Positions 10,289-18,378 are shown, counted from the stretch's first letter. The stretch is DNA of 21,167 bases from Clostridiales bacterium (GCA_031271275.1 JAISWA010000072.1:1-21167); one strand, 5' to 3'. The notes: generated from the sequence alone by a model not told the origin. A program made the numbers and translations.

Positions 10289-11893
10289 TCACATCCTGTT
10301 CCTGTACTCGCTCGGCGTGACGCCGGTATAACGTTTAAATACCTTCGCAAAGCAATACGCGTTTTCAAAGCTCAGCGTGTTGCTTATCTGTCCGATGCGC
10401 TTGTCTTCCTGTTTAAGAAGCTCACAGGCTTTTTCTATTTTACAGCGGTTGACGAAGTCCATAAAATTTTCACCGTTGTATTTTTTAAAAATAGCGGATA
10501 AATACCCCGCGGAAAGATAGGCTTTATTGGCGGTTTCGTGGAGTGTGATGCGCTTTTCGATATTTTCATAAACATACTGTTTTATTTGACCGATGGTCTC
10601 CGCGTGGCCGGAGGTTTCGCTCTGCAGCAGCGACTGCAGCTCGTTTCCCATAACCGTAAGGAAGGCGACGACGTCCTCCCGGGTAGAAAGGCGTTTGATA
10701 TGAGCGTACCCTGCGGAGGAATCAGAAAAAATCCCTTCTTTCACAGCGGCGTCAGGCTGAGAGGATTGCGTCTCGCAAATGACGGAATACAGTTCGGTGC
10801 AAAGCCAAAGTGCCTGCGATTTTTCGTGAGGCTCGTCCTGTATGCGGGAAACCGCGCGGCTGATAAGCGATTTGCAGCCGGCGGCGTTTTTGCCGTTTAA
10901 TTCTTTTTTTAAACTGCCGGAAATCCCGCTGAGCCCCAAAGGTTTTGCCGCCGTGTTCGTGATGCGGCTATGGCGAATAAAATCCTGTCCGGTGAGGTAA
11001 AAACAGTGATCCATTTCAAAAAGCTGCTTCCGGCATTTAACGACGCTGTCTTTTCCCGAAAATATATCCGAGACGAGCAGGCACGGCTTTATTCCGGTTA
11101 TGGAAGACGACGCCGCGGTCAGTTTTTTATAAAAGTCCTCTGCCAACCGTTCATAATGCGCCGGATTCAAATTCCACGCCAACATCAAAAGCTGTTCGTT
11201 TTCCAAATCGGTTTCAGCCATTACCGCGGAAGTAAAACAGTTTTTAATCAGCGCGTCCGCGACTTCGCGCTCCCATCGAAGCAAATCCTCCAATTCCACA
11301 GGGACTTTTTCCCACTCAACATAATGGTCCGGGTACATAAACCGCACGGCAATCAGCGCATAGGCGGACAGCGCATTCGCGTCCTGAAGCGCCTGTACGG
11401 TTTCCGCAGGGATCTCCGGCGAGGATATTAAAAGTTTCAAGCTGTTTGCCAACAGCTGCGACTCGCTTATTTCTCTAAGTCTATGCTCCAGTATAAAGCC
11501 CCTATCTGTTTTTCTTTTATCCGACTCTGCTTTTGCCTTTTCCAAACCGTTTAACAGCGCGGGCTCGTCAAGTTGGGTTTTTACCAGATAGTCCGCCGCG
11601 CGGTGGCGCAGGCTTTCCCTTACCATGTCAAATTCCTGTAAATTGGTCAGCATGATAAACACGGCGTCGGGGTATAAGCTTTCCGCCTGTTTCAGCAGTT
11701 CTATGCCGTTCATCGCCGGCATGTGGATATCCGCGAAAACAATATCGGGGCGCAGCGCTTCCATCATTTGCAGGGCCTGCTCGCCGTTGCGGGCGCTGCC
11801 CACAAGCTCGCAGCCTGCCGCCCGCCAGTCCGCAAGCGTTTTGATGCCGGCGAGGATTAAAGGCTCGTCGTCAACCAACAGTATCCGGTACAT
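10289..11893 (-). CDS. YesN-like response regulator with AraC-type DNA-binding domain
   Basis: A 534-aa two-component regulator. The N-terminal receiver domain has the acidic pair in LLVDDEP, phospho-acceptor Asp55 in DIVFADIHMPAMNG, Thr83 and Lys105 (DYLVKTQ). A long central helical region (~120-430) is typical of YesN-type regulators. The last ~100 residues form two AraC/XylS HTH motifs: LSAGYLSAIFKKYNGENF, then IGQISNTLSFENAYCFAKVF and GVTPSEYRNRM. AGAGGAG seven bases upstream sets the ATG. The intact reading of the kinase gene would overlap this start by 23 bases, as expected for a coupled kinase-regulator pair. Such pairs usually control sugar or polysaccharide uptake and lyase genes, matching the lyase remnant beyond the kinase. 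Confidence 0.93.
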   Translation of the reverse strand: MYRILLVDDEPLILAGIKTLADWRAAGCELVGSARNGEQALQMMEALRPDIVFADIHMPAMNGIELLKQAESLYPDAVFIMLTNLQEFDMVRESLRHRAADYLVKTQLDEPALLNGLEKAKAESDKRKTDRGFILEHRLREISESQLLANSLKLLISSPEIPAETVQALQDANALSAYALIAVRFMYPDHYVEWEKVPVELEDLLRWEREVADALIKNCFTSAVMAETDLENEQLLMLAWNLNPAHYERLAEDFYKKLTAASSSITGIKPCLLVSDIFSGKDSVVKCRKQLFEMDHCFYLTGQDFIRHSRITNTAAKPLGLSGISGSLKKELNGKNAAGCKSLISRAVSRIQDEPHEKSQALWLCTELYSVICETQSSQPDAAVKEGIFSDSSAGYAHIKRLSTREDVVAFLTVMGNELQSLLQSETSGHAETIGQIKQYVYENIEKRITLHETANKAYLSAGYLSAIFKKYNGENFMDFVNRCKIEKACELLKQEDKRIGQISNTLSFENAYCFAKVFKRYTGVTPSEYRNRM

Positions 11894-12892
11894 CGCGAGG
11901 CTCCTCTTTTTTTATTCTGACGGTCACGCGGGTAAATTTCCCCTTTTCGCTTTCAAATTGCAAGCCGCAGTTTTCCCCGTAAACCAGTTTAAGGCGCTCG
12001 TTTACGTTGGCGGTTCCAATGCCGGACTACCGGCGGGGTGCGGCGTCGCGCGGGCTACCCGGTCCAATTCCCCGGCGGTCATGCCCGCGCCGTTGTCCTC
12101 TACAAAAATGAGTAAATATTCGCCGTCTTCTTCCGCGCTGACGGTAATTTTCCCCAACTCGCCCTTGGGCTCTATCCCGTGGAAGATCGCGTTTTCCACC
12201 AACGGCTGCAGCGTAAACTTGACGATTAAAAAGCGCCGCAGGCTTTCCGGTATGTTTTCCTCAAATTCCAACAGCTCCATAAAGCGCACCGACTGGGTAT
12301 CAATATAATCTTTCAATAGGGAAAGTTCTTCGCCTATCGTGATTTTATCCCCCGCGCCCTTTGCCAAATTTTTCAGCAGGTTGGAAAGGCTGCGCACCGT
12401 TTTTTCAATGCCCGGGTTTTTTTGAATCACCGCCATCCAACGGACGGTGTCCAACGTGTTGTATAAAAAATGCGGGTTGACCTGGCTCTGCAATAACGCG
12501 ATTTCGGAATTTTTCTGTTTGATATACATTTCTTCCGTTTCAAGCAGCAGCTTTTTGATGCTGCCCGCCATATCGTTGACCACGCGCCCGACTTCGGCAA
12601 TTTCCCCGCCGCCCGTTTCTATGGCAGGGTCCCGTGAAAAATCGTTTCCGCCTATAATGCGCAGCCGCCGCGTCAAACGGTTAAGGGGTTTTGTTATAAT
12701 GCCGCCAAGCAGCACCGCAAGAAGGAGCGCGGCGGTGAGCGAGGTCAAAATCACCACGACGGCGGTGAACAAAATCGTGTTGGCGTCGGAAGATAAATAG
12801 GTAATGTCGGTGCGGCTGTAGAGGGAGCTGCCTTCCAGCCTGAGCGGTAAAAAAAGTATCAGGCGCTGAGCGCGGTCAAACAAAAACTGGCA
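11871..12892 (-). pseudogene. YesM-like sensor histidine kinase, 5'-truncated and frameshifted
   Basis: The open frame from 12883 (TTG) gives 293 aa. A membrane segment (~37-62) is followed by HAMP (ITKPLNRLTRRLR), the LytS/YesM His-kinase box LLQSQVNPHFLYNTLD (His138), the N box LQPLVENAIFHG (Asn231) and the G1 box VEDNGAGM. It then departs from the family and stops at 12002. The missing C-terminus is present in the next frame: GIGTANVNERLKLVYGE and FTRVTVRI, ending at TGA 11871-11873. Adding one base near 12021-12025 (the CCGG of the minus strand read as CCGGG) would restore G-S-P-G-I-G-T-A-N. Only ~40 residues precede the membrane segment, so the first transmembrane helix and the whole extracytoplasmic sensor are gone. 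It is therefore probably inactive. A sequencing error could explain the frameshift but not the truncation. Confidence 0.82.
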
Positions 12893-12893
12893 A
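12851..12893. other. Junction where kinase and lyase remnants meet head to head
   Basis: To the left, minus-strand sequence is still kinase-like (from TTG 12883 on). To the right, plus-strand sequence becomes heparinase-like at SGRFTYV (from 12893). No promoter, start region or spacer is left between two genes that point away from each other. I infer a deletion endpoint inside this interval. Its exact base cannot be fixed without an intact relative. Confidence 0.55.
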
Positions 12894-13681
12894 GCGGACG
12901 GTTTACCTATGTGGCCGGCGATATGCGGCGCGGGCTAAAATCCCCTGCCGCGCACAACACTCTCACCGTTGACGGGAAAGATTTTACCGTATACAAAAAT
13001 TCGTGGGATTATTCGCGCATGGCGCAGCCCGTAAAGGGAGAATATTTTTTTGCCGGCAGCCGCGGGCTGATAAGCGGCGGGCATTTAGGCTATTTAAGCG
13101 AGGGCGTTTTTGTTTTCCGCAAGATTGTTCGCGCCGCGGAGGGGCTGTTTGTAATCTTCGACGAGTTGTACGCCGAAGGGCGGCACCGTTATACGCAGTA
13201 TTTTCATTTTAATAACGAAGGCGAAGTGGTAACGCGAAGCGGACGCGCGGTTTTTTATCACGGCAAAACGGCGCGGGCAAAGTTGGATATTTTGACCCCG
13301 GGCGCGGAACTCGCGCTGACGGAAGCGCCGCTTTCCCGTACATACAACGAGTTGGAATACGGAAAGTGCCTGACTTCCGAATGTAATAAAGAAAATTTTG
13401 CGGGGCTTGTCACCGTGGTTTCGACCGCGCCGGCGGCTTCCAGTGACGACGCCGTCTCGGAGTTGATACCGGTAAGCCTGACCCGCACAGGAGAAATTCT
13501 GCCGGACGAAAAGGCGCAGGCGGTAAAAATAAAAAATGAACGCGGCGCATATACCGTCGTTTGCCTGCACGGCGAAGTCATTTCCGAGGTGGGGCTGATT
13601 GAGGCGAACGGAAAGAAAGGCTACGGTAAGGTAATAGTGTTTCCTCCGGATAATCCTGACGGAATTGTGTTGGCGTGGTAA
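12893..13681 (+). pseudogene. Heparinase II/III-family polysaccharide lyase, C-terminal fragment
   Basis: The frame is recognisably lyase-like from about 12893 (SGRFTYV) and open from 12851. It has the family segment MRRGLKSPAAHNTLTVDG and then the beta-sandwich C-terminal part to TAA at 13681. About 262 residues remain, whereas full-length members have roughly 600 or more. The alpha/alpha barrel and most active-site residues, which lie upstream of the HNT segment, are missing. A GTG at 12911 could serve as a start, but no convincing Shine-Dalgarno precedes it. An intact enzyme would cleave uronic-acid polysaccharides, which fits the adjacent YesM/YesN-type regulators. No frameshift or stop lies inside the remaining part, so the truncation may be recent. 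Confidence 0.75.
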
Positions 13682-13717
13682 GATAGGATTGCCGAATAAT
13701 CACTGTGGGAGGCGTCT

Positions 13718-14506
13718 ATGCGGTTGACACTAAAAATCGAAGACCATGCAGGGAATATCCTCGCCCAATCAGACGGAGCGGACAGCGTTTCGCTTGTGTA
13801 CGGCAGCGCGTACAGGGGCGGCGATAAAATTGTACTGGAAAGCGACCGGCAGGAGGCGTTTTTGACGGTGCGGCTTGAAGACACGATGCCGCCCGCGCTT
13901 GTGTATATGGGAGGCTGCCGCCACGAAATGCTCATCCCGTTTGAGGAAAAGCGCGTCTGTTATTCGCCCAAAAGTTTTACGGGGAATATTCATCTGCTCA
14001 CTGCCCGCCTTGCGCCGGCGCAAGCGGTGCAGGCTTATAAAAACCTGGCGTATAACCCCTATGACTGCCACGAAAATAAAATTTTGTTCCCGTGTTCCCG
14101 CGCGAATGTGGAGACCCGAGGGGAATCGGTGTTCGCTTCGCGCAACGCGATTGACGGAATTTGTGAAAACCGCGGGCACGGTCCTTGGCCGTATCAGAGT
14201 TGGGGGATTAACCGAAACCCGGAAGCGGAAATGCGTATAGCTTTCGGGAGGCATGTTGTAGTGGACAAAGCGGTGCTTACCACCCGCGCCGATTTCCCCC
14301 ACGACAGTTATTGGGTGAGCGGCACGTTGGAATTTTCCGACGGAAGCCGCCTCGCGTTTCCCCTGACAAAAACGGAACAACCGCAGACGGTGACGTTTTC
14401 GCCCCGCGCGGCTGAATGGGTCATACTCAAGAAACTGATCAAGGCGGACGACGAATCGCCGTTCCCTGCGCTCAGCCAAATCGAAATCTGGGGAGTGGAA
14501 CGCTGA
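13718..14506 (+). CDS. Discoidin-like (F5/8 type C-like) carbohydrate-associated protein
   Basis: A 262-aa protein with GGGAGG five bases before the ATG, 37 bases after the lyase remnant and in the same direction. There is no signal peptide. Residues ~1-105 form a beta-rich N-terminal part. Residues ~115-260 resemble the discoidin/galactose-binding jelly roll of DUF7402-type proteins: NLAYNPYD start, SRNAIDG, GHGPWPYQSWGINRNPEAEMRIAFG, VDKAVLTTRADFPHDSYW, and a terminal LSQIEIWG strand. Proteins like this often sit beside heparinase II/III genes and are presumed to bind or trim oligosaccharides. The exact role is unknown. The gene is intact, unlike its neighbours. Confidence 0.65.
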   Translation: MRLTLKIEDHAGNILAQSDGADSVSLVYGSAYRGGDKIVLESDRQEAFLTVRLEDTMPPALVYMGGCRHEMLIPFEEKRVCYSPKSFTGNIHLLTARLAPAQAVQAYKNLAYNPYDCHENKILFPCSRANVETRGESVFASRNAIDGICENRGHGPWPYQSWGINRNPEAEMRIAFGRHVVVDKAVLTTRADFPHDSYWVSGTLEFSDGSRLAFPLTKTEQPQTVTFSPRAAEWVILKKLIKADDESPFPALSQIEIWGVER

Positions 14507-14520
14507 GTTTTAAGCGTTCC
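14497..14520 (+). terminator. Hairpin over the stop codon of the discoidin-like gene (weak terminator)
   Basis: GGAACGCT (14497-14504) pairs perfectly with AGCGTTCC (14513-14520) around an eight-base T-rich loop that starts with the TGA stop. No U-tract follows, so termination would be weak or factor-dependent. Stabilisation of the 3' end is an alternative. Confidence 0.35.
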
Positions 14521-14586
14521 GCGTCGTTTCAGATGAAGACCGGCTTTCGGTCAATGTTATCAACATCGAACGGGCAAAACCTCGCG

Positions 14587-14614
14587 ATTAATCTGTCTGA
14601 TTAATTCGTTAATC
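14587..14614. repeat. Three interlocking copies of ATTAATC/GATTAAT
   Basis: ATTAATC (14587-14593), GATTAAT (14599-14605) and TTAATC (14609-14614) form two mutually exclusive inverted repeats, with five-base (TGTCT) and four-base (TTCG) spacers. This compact symmetry in non-coding DNA could be a protein-binding site or a recombination site. Its function is unknown. Confidence 0.4.
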
Positions 14615-14647
14615 AATAAAGGCTGTATATCGGCAGGAGCCAGAATA

Positions 14648-14917
14648 ATGGGGCAAAGTGAACGTTTCAATATTCCTTCCTATTGCAAAATTTCGGTTAA
14701 CCGCCATGTGATGTTTCGTTTGCTTCACGGGCGGATTCGGCATCGCAGATAAGGCGAACAAGAAAAGTCCGTAAATATTGACAGGCGCGAAGTCGCCAAG
14801 TTCCTGAAAGCCGTCGTGCAGCAGCTTAACGCGCCTTTTTGGAGCGTGGATTACGGTCTTGCCGGTTCTGATGATGATACGGATTTTGGCGAGGACGATT
14901 TTGAGGAAGAAGTTTAA
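14648..14917 (+). pseudogene. Small interrupted reading frame of unknown function
   Basis: ATG at 14648 is preceded by AGGAG at about 14636. The frame gives 34 residues, meets TAA at 14750-14752 and continues open for 54 codons to TAA at 14915-14917. The downstream part looks protein-like: VNIDRREVAKFLKAVVQQLN, APFWSVDYG, then a very acidic tail ending DDFEEEV. I do not recognise the family. It may be one broken gene of about 89 codons, or two unrelated bits. Its base composition and position suggest an accessory, possibly phage-derived, relic. Confidence 0.35.
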
Positions 14918-15151
14918 GACGGGAACAATGGGCCGGAAATGACGGCGGAGGGCAGAGAACCGGTGTGGGCGATGAAACGACGCAAATATCCTACGACGAT
15001 ATACAGGACGACCCGCAAGATTTGTTTTGGTCGCTTATGGATTGATTTAAGCCGGAGGGCGAGCTTGACGGCGAGGGTTTGGAAAACGACGATGGCGCGG
15101 AGGAATGGCCGCGCCGCCAATCTATGGGGAAGCATATATTGATTAGCCGCT
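14918..15151 (+). other. Probable gene debris before the TipAS gene
   Basis: No intact gene is convincing here. One frame (ending at TGA 15043-15045) reads GVGDETTQISYDDIQDDPQD then LFWSLMD. This resembles in flavour the acidic, FWS-containing tail encoded just upstream at 14837-14917, but in another frame. A 67-residue open frame from 14939 is Arg-rich and looks like an out-of-frame shadow. The MerR-type DNA-binding half expected in front of the following TipAS domain is not present. Confidence 0.4.
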
Positions 15152-15589
15152 ATGAAGGGAGAGGTCATATTGGGCGACACCGAAAAATTTGAAGGTTTCA
15201 AGCAATCCCTTATCAATGAAAACGAACAGAAATACGGCGCGGAGATTCGGGAAAGATACGGTGACACGGCTTTAGATGAATCCAACAAGCGACTCAAAGG
15301 GATGACGCAGGAACAGTACGATGAAAGTGAGCGGCTCCGCCTTGCCTTTGAGGAAGCGTTAAAATTCGCCTTTGAAAACGGCACCCCTGCCGGTGAGCAG
15401 GCGCAAAAAGCCTGTGACTTACACCGGCAATGGCTGACGATTTTTTATCCCAAGTACAGCAAGGAGTACCACCGGGGCTTAGGCGAGATGTACGTCGCTG
15501 ACGAGCGGTTCAGGGCGAATTATGAAAAGCTCGCCCCCGGAAGTACGGAATTTCTGCGCGACGCGATAAACGTGTATTGCGGGGCGTAA
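15152..15589 (+). CDS. Stand-alone TipAS drug-recognition domain protein (MerR half absent)
   Basis: 145 aa covering essentially one TipAS domain, the all-helical ligand trap of the MerR-family regulator TipAL (thiostrepton-type and other drugs). Recognisable parts are EKFEGFKQSLINENEQKYG, the middle MTQEQYDESERL, HRQWLTIFYPKYSKEYHRGL, then MYVADERFRANYEKLAPGST and FLRDAINVY. Full-length regulators have about 110 extra residues (winged helix and coiled coil) in front. Upstream in this frame a TGA lies a few codons before the ATG. The real start may be TTG at 15170, which has GGGAGAGG correctly placed (spacer ~5), giving 139 aa. It could be a truncated gene or a functional drug-binding protein, like the separately translated TipAS form known from Streptomyces. 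A strong terminator follows at once. Confidence 0.8.
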   Translation: MKGEVILGDTEKFEGFKQSLINENEQKYGAEIRERYGDTALDESNKRLKGMTQEQYDESERLRLAFEEALKFAFENGTPAGEQAQKACDLHRQWLTIFYPKYSKEYHRGLGEMYVADERFRANYEKLAPGSTEFLRDAINVYCGA

Positions 15590-15592
15590 GAA

Positions 15593-15634
15593 AAAACCAA
15601 CCGAAGGTTCAATACCGAACCTCCGGTTGGTTTT
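15593..15634 (+). terminator. Strong intrinsic terminator after the TipAS gene
   Basis: An 18-base-pair stem with one mismatch joins AAAACCAACCGAAGGTTC (15593-15610) to the complementary arm ending GGTTGGTTTT (15617-15634), with a six-base loop AATACC. The arm ends in T's downstream and A's upstream, so it can work in both directions. It starts 3 bases after the TAA of the TipAS gene. Confidence 0.88.
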
Positions 15635-15641
15635 ATAAGGG

Positions 15642-15728
15642 GCTGTTTAAAAAACAGCGGCGAAGAATGGCTTAAATACGGCATTTAAATAACATGACAA
15701 TATCGAAAATATACCAACGTATACCAAC
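15642..15728. repeat. Cluster of inverted and direct repeats upstream of terL
   Basis: Three small ordered motifs occur in 87 non-coding bases. GCTGTTT-AAA-AAACAGC lies at 15642-15658, TTAAAT-ACGGC-ATTTAA at 15672-15688, and a tandem TATACCAAC at 15710-15718 and 15720-15728 with a 10-base period (one helical turn). In-phase repeats are typical of protein-binding sites. Candidates are an operator for the phage head genes, a packaging (pac/cos) site recognised by the terminase, or a prophage junction. None can be proven here. Confidence 0.45.
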
Positions 15729-15736
15729 AGAAAAGT

Positions 15737-15763
15737 ACACCGGTACAGTAACCCGGTGTTTTT
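15737..15763 (+). terminator. Second intrinsic terminator before the phage head genes
   Basis: ACACCGG (15737-15743) pairs with CCGGTGT (15753-15759) around a nine-base loop and runs into TTTTT. No gene lies between this and the terminator at 15593-15634. It may stop read-through from upstream into the terminase gene, or be a leftover from a lost gene. Confidence 0.7.
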
Positions 15764-15851
15764 ATATGGCGAAAGTTTAATCTGTAGCGCATGAAAGAGG
15801 TAAAAACGGACACGAACAGGACAATAACATAAATTCGGAGGGTATCAGGCA

Positions 15852-17093
15852 ATGGCAAACGCCCAATTTAACGCGGTTTTTAAGGAAGCGAACGAAACCC
15901 GAAAGCGTTACCGCGTTCTGATGGGCGGCGCGGGAAGCGGCAAGAGCGTCAACACAGCAATGGATTACATAACAAAATTATCCGACCCTAAATATAAAGG
16001 CTGTTCGCTGTTAGTTGTCCGAGCCGCCGAAGCCAGCCACCTTAATAGCACATTCGCGGAACTCAGCAGGGCAATTATACGGCTTGGCCTTGAAAGCGTC
16101 TGGACAATAAAAACATCGTCCATGCAAATGGAAAACAGATTTACGGGAAACTATATACTTTTTCGCGGCTGTAATGATTTACGCGCATTGGAGCGTTTGA
16201 AGTCCGTAACCGTTCCAAGCGGCAAGCTGTGTTGGATATGGGTGGAGGAAGCGAACGAGATTAAAGCCAACGATTTTGAAATTCTTGACGACCGTTTGCG
16301 CGGGAAATTGCCGGACGGTTTTTTCTTTCAGATTACAACGACATTTAACCCCGTGTCCGCGTCCCATTGGTTAAAATCGCGGTTGTGGGATTATGATGAT
16401 AAAAATACGTTCCGACATAAAAGCACATACCTTGACAACCGATTTATTGACGATGAATACAGGGAGCGAATGGAGCGCCGCAAAACGGTTGACCCGGCAG
16501 GGTATCAAATATACGCGTTGGGGAATTGGGGGGAAATAGGTGGCGTTATATTTACCAATATTGAAATATGTGACCTATACGAAAAGCGGTTTGATAGTTT
16601 TTCATTAGGCGTTGATTTTGGATTCAATCACGCAAGCGTGTGTTTGCTTGTCGCCCATTACGATGGCGATATTTATATTTTACGGGAAGTTTACGCCAAA
16701 GGGAAAACAAACGCAGAATTTATTGATTTGCTAGACAGGGCGAAAATACCCCGGCACGTTTTAATGTTTTGCGACAGCGCCGAGCCGGACAGGATAAAGG
16801 AATTGCGGCAGGCCGGGTATAAGGCGTACCCGGTGAAAAAGGAACCAAACAGCGTAATGCGGCAAATAGAATGGCTTCAACAAAGGAAAATTTATATTGA
16901 CGGGGATTGTACCAATATGAAGCGTGAAATACAGTCGTACCGCTATAAAAAAGACAACCGCACGGGCGAGAACATAGACGAGCCGTTAGAGTATGACGAT
17001 GACTGCATAGCCGCACTACGGTACAGCATTGAATCTCAAAGAAAATTAGTCGCTTTAAAATCCATGAATAAAAGCGTGCTGGGTATATGGTGA
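15852..17093 (+). CDS. terL: Phage terminase large subunit (PBSX/SPP1-like)
   Basis: A 413-aa ATPase-nuclease that cuts and pumps phage DNA into the prohead. The N-terminal ATPase has Walker A GGAGSGKS at 25-32, Walker B LCWIWVEE at 126-133 and the coupling motif TTTFNP at 162-167. The C-terminal RNase H-like nuclease has the acidic residues Asp255 (GVDFGFNH), Asp308 (CDSAEP) and an Asp in YDDDCIAALRY (~382-385). The length is normal and the frame intact. GGAGGG nine bases before the ATG sets the start. It opens a run of co-directional head genes. Its composition is more AT-rich than mutS2-ychF, consistent with horizontal transfer. Confidence 0.95.
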   Translation: MANAQFNAVFKEANETRKRYRVLMGGAGSGKSVNTAMDYITKLSDPKYKGCSLLVVRAAEASHLNSTFAELSRAIIRLGLESVWTIKTSSMQMENRFTGNYILFRGCNDLRALERLKSVTVPSGKLCWIWVEEANEIKANDFEILDDRLRGKLPDGFFFQITTTFNPVSASHWLKSRLWDYDDKNTFRHKSTYLDNRFIDDEYRERMERRKTVDPAGYQIYALGNWGEIGGVIFTNIEICDLYEKRFDSFSLGVDFGFNHASVCLLVAHYDGDIYILREVYAKGKTNAEFIDLLDRAKIPRHVLMFCDSAEPDRIKELRQAGYKAYPVKKEPNSVMRQIEWLQQRKIYIDGDCTNMKREIQSYRYKKDNRTGENIDEPLEYDDDCIAALRYSIESQRKLVALKSMNKSVLGIW

Positions 17094-17097
17094 TTAT

Positions 17098-18378
17098 ATG
17101 GTTATAAAGACAGCGAAGCCGTTAGACGATGCTTTCATCGTCAAGGCAATTCGGGATAAACTGCAAGCAAATTTCCGGCTTCAACGGCTACAGGATTATT
17201 ATGAGGGCAAGCATAATATTCTATTGCGTACTTACGCCGATTCAACGAAGCCGAACAATAAAATAATCGTCAACTACTGCAAAAATATAGCCGACTTCCT
17301 GACGGCTTATTTAGTTGGCATACCTGTAGAATATGAAGCGCCGCAGGTTATCCTTGACAGCCTGAACTACAACGATAACGCGGAAACCACTTAGGAAATT
17401 GTTTTAAACATGAATATTATGGGGTTTGGCTGCGAGTTGTTTTATACGGACACGGACAGCATACCGCGTTTCACCAGTATAGACCCACGGGAAAGTATTT
17501 TTGTAACGGATGATACCCTTGAGGAAAATTTAACGGCGTTTATCCGGGTATACCCGAAGGAAGAAGCCACCGAAGGTTATAATGTGGCTGTTTATACTGA
17601 CGCAAGTATTAATTACTACAACCTTTCCTTATCCATGGGACAGTTAAGCCCTGCCGGAGAACCACAGCGGCATTATTTTAACGATGTCCCGGCGATTCTG
17701 TACCCAAACAATAAAGAGCGCACAGGAATGTTTGAGGGCATTATCCCGCTTCAAGACGCGCTCAATAAACTGGTTAGCGATGAATTGAACGATTTTGAAA
17801 GTTTTGTTGATGCTTACCTTGTCTTGGAAGGTATGCAAGGAACGGAGCAGACCGACATAGACAAGATGAAATTCAACCGCGTTTTGCTTCTGGAAGGTGA
17901 AAGCAAGGCTTATTGGTTGATTAAGGACGTTAATAACGAGCATATTCGGGAATTGAAGAAAAGCATTACCGGGAAAATCCGTGAACTTGGCTGTATTCCT
18001 GATATGGAAGATATGGGAAGTTTCGGCACTTCCGGCGTGGCTTTAAAATTTAAGCTGATACCGACAGAAATACAAGCCAGCAAACAAGAACGGGTATTAC
18101 AGCGAGGCATACAGCGTAAATTGGAACTGCTTTATAACATATTCCGTATAAACGACCCGGCCATAGGCGATTATACGAATGTTAAAACGGTGTTTCAGCG
18201 AAACTTCATAATGCTGGCCGATGATAAGCAAAAGGAAATGGTAATTGATTTACAACTTATAACCGCAGGGCTTATGACCCGCGAACGGTTTTTAATTAAA
18301 CATGAAGGGCTTACGCCGGAAGACGCGCAAGCCGAACTAAATAAAATTCCCGCATTCGAAGATGAAGGAGGCATTTAA
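17098..18378 (+). pseudogene. Phage portal protein (SPP1 gp6-like), interrupted by in-frame TAG at codon 99
   Basis: Four bases after terL. The first 98 codons match the N-terminus of SPP1-type portals: RLQDYYEGKHNILLR, then NNKIIVNYCKNIADFLTAYL and GIPVEYEAP. TAG at 17392-17394 then stops the frame, and the very next codons continue the same protein in the same frame (EIVLNMNIMGFGCELFYTDT and onward) to TAA at 18378. Read through, the product is about 426 aa, normal for this family. The distal part could restart at ATG 17410, but only a weak AGGAAA precedes it and the N-terminal wing would be missing. A single change (for example CAG to TAG) explains the stop. Other explanations are suppression, a reassigned TAG codon or a sequencing error. 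A functional phage would need the full-length dodecameric portal. Confidence 0.9.

Noticed and set aside
14939..15142. 67-codon Arg-rich frame before the TipAS gene
   Set aside because: Arg/Thr/Trp-rich composition without ribosome site. An overlapping frame (to 15045) looks more protein-like, so this is probably out-of-frame debris.
15710..15728. CRISPR-like repeats
   Set aside because: Only two 9-base copies with one base between them. There are no spacers and no cas genes, and no CRISPR array was seen anywhere in the window.
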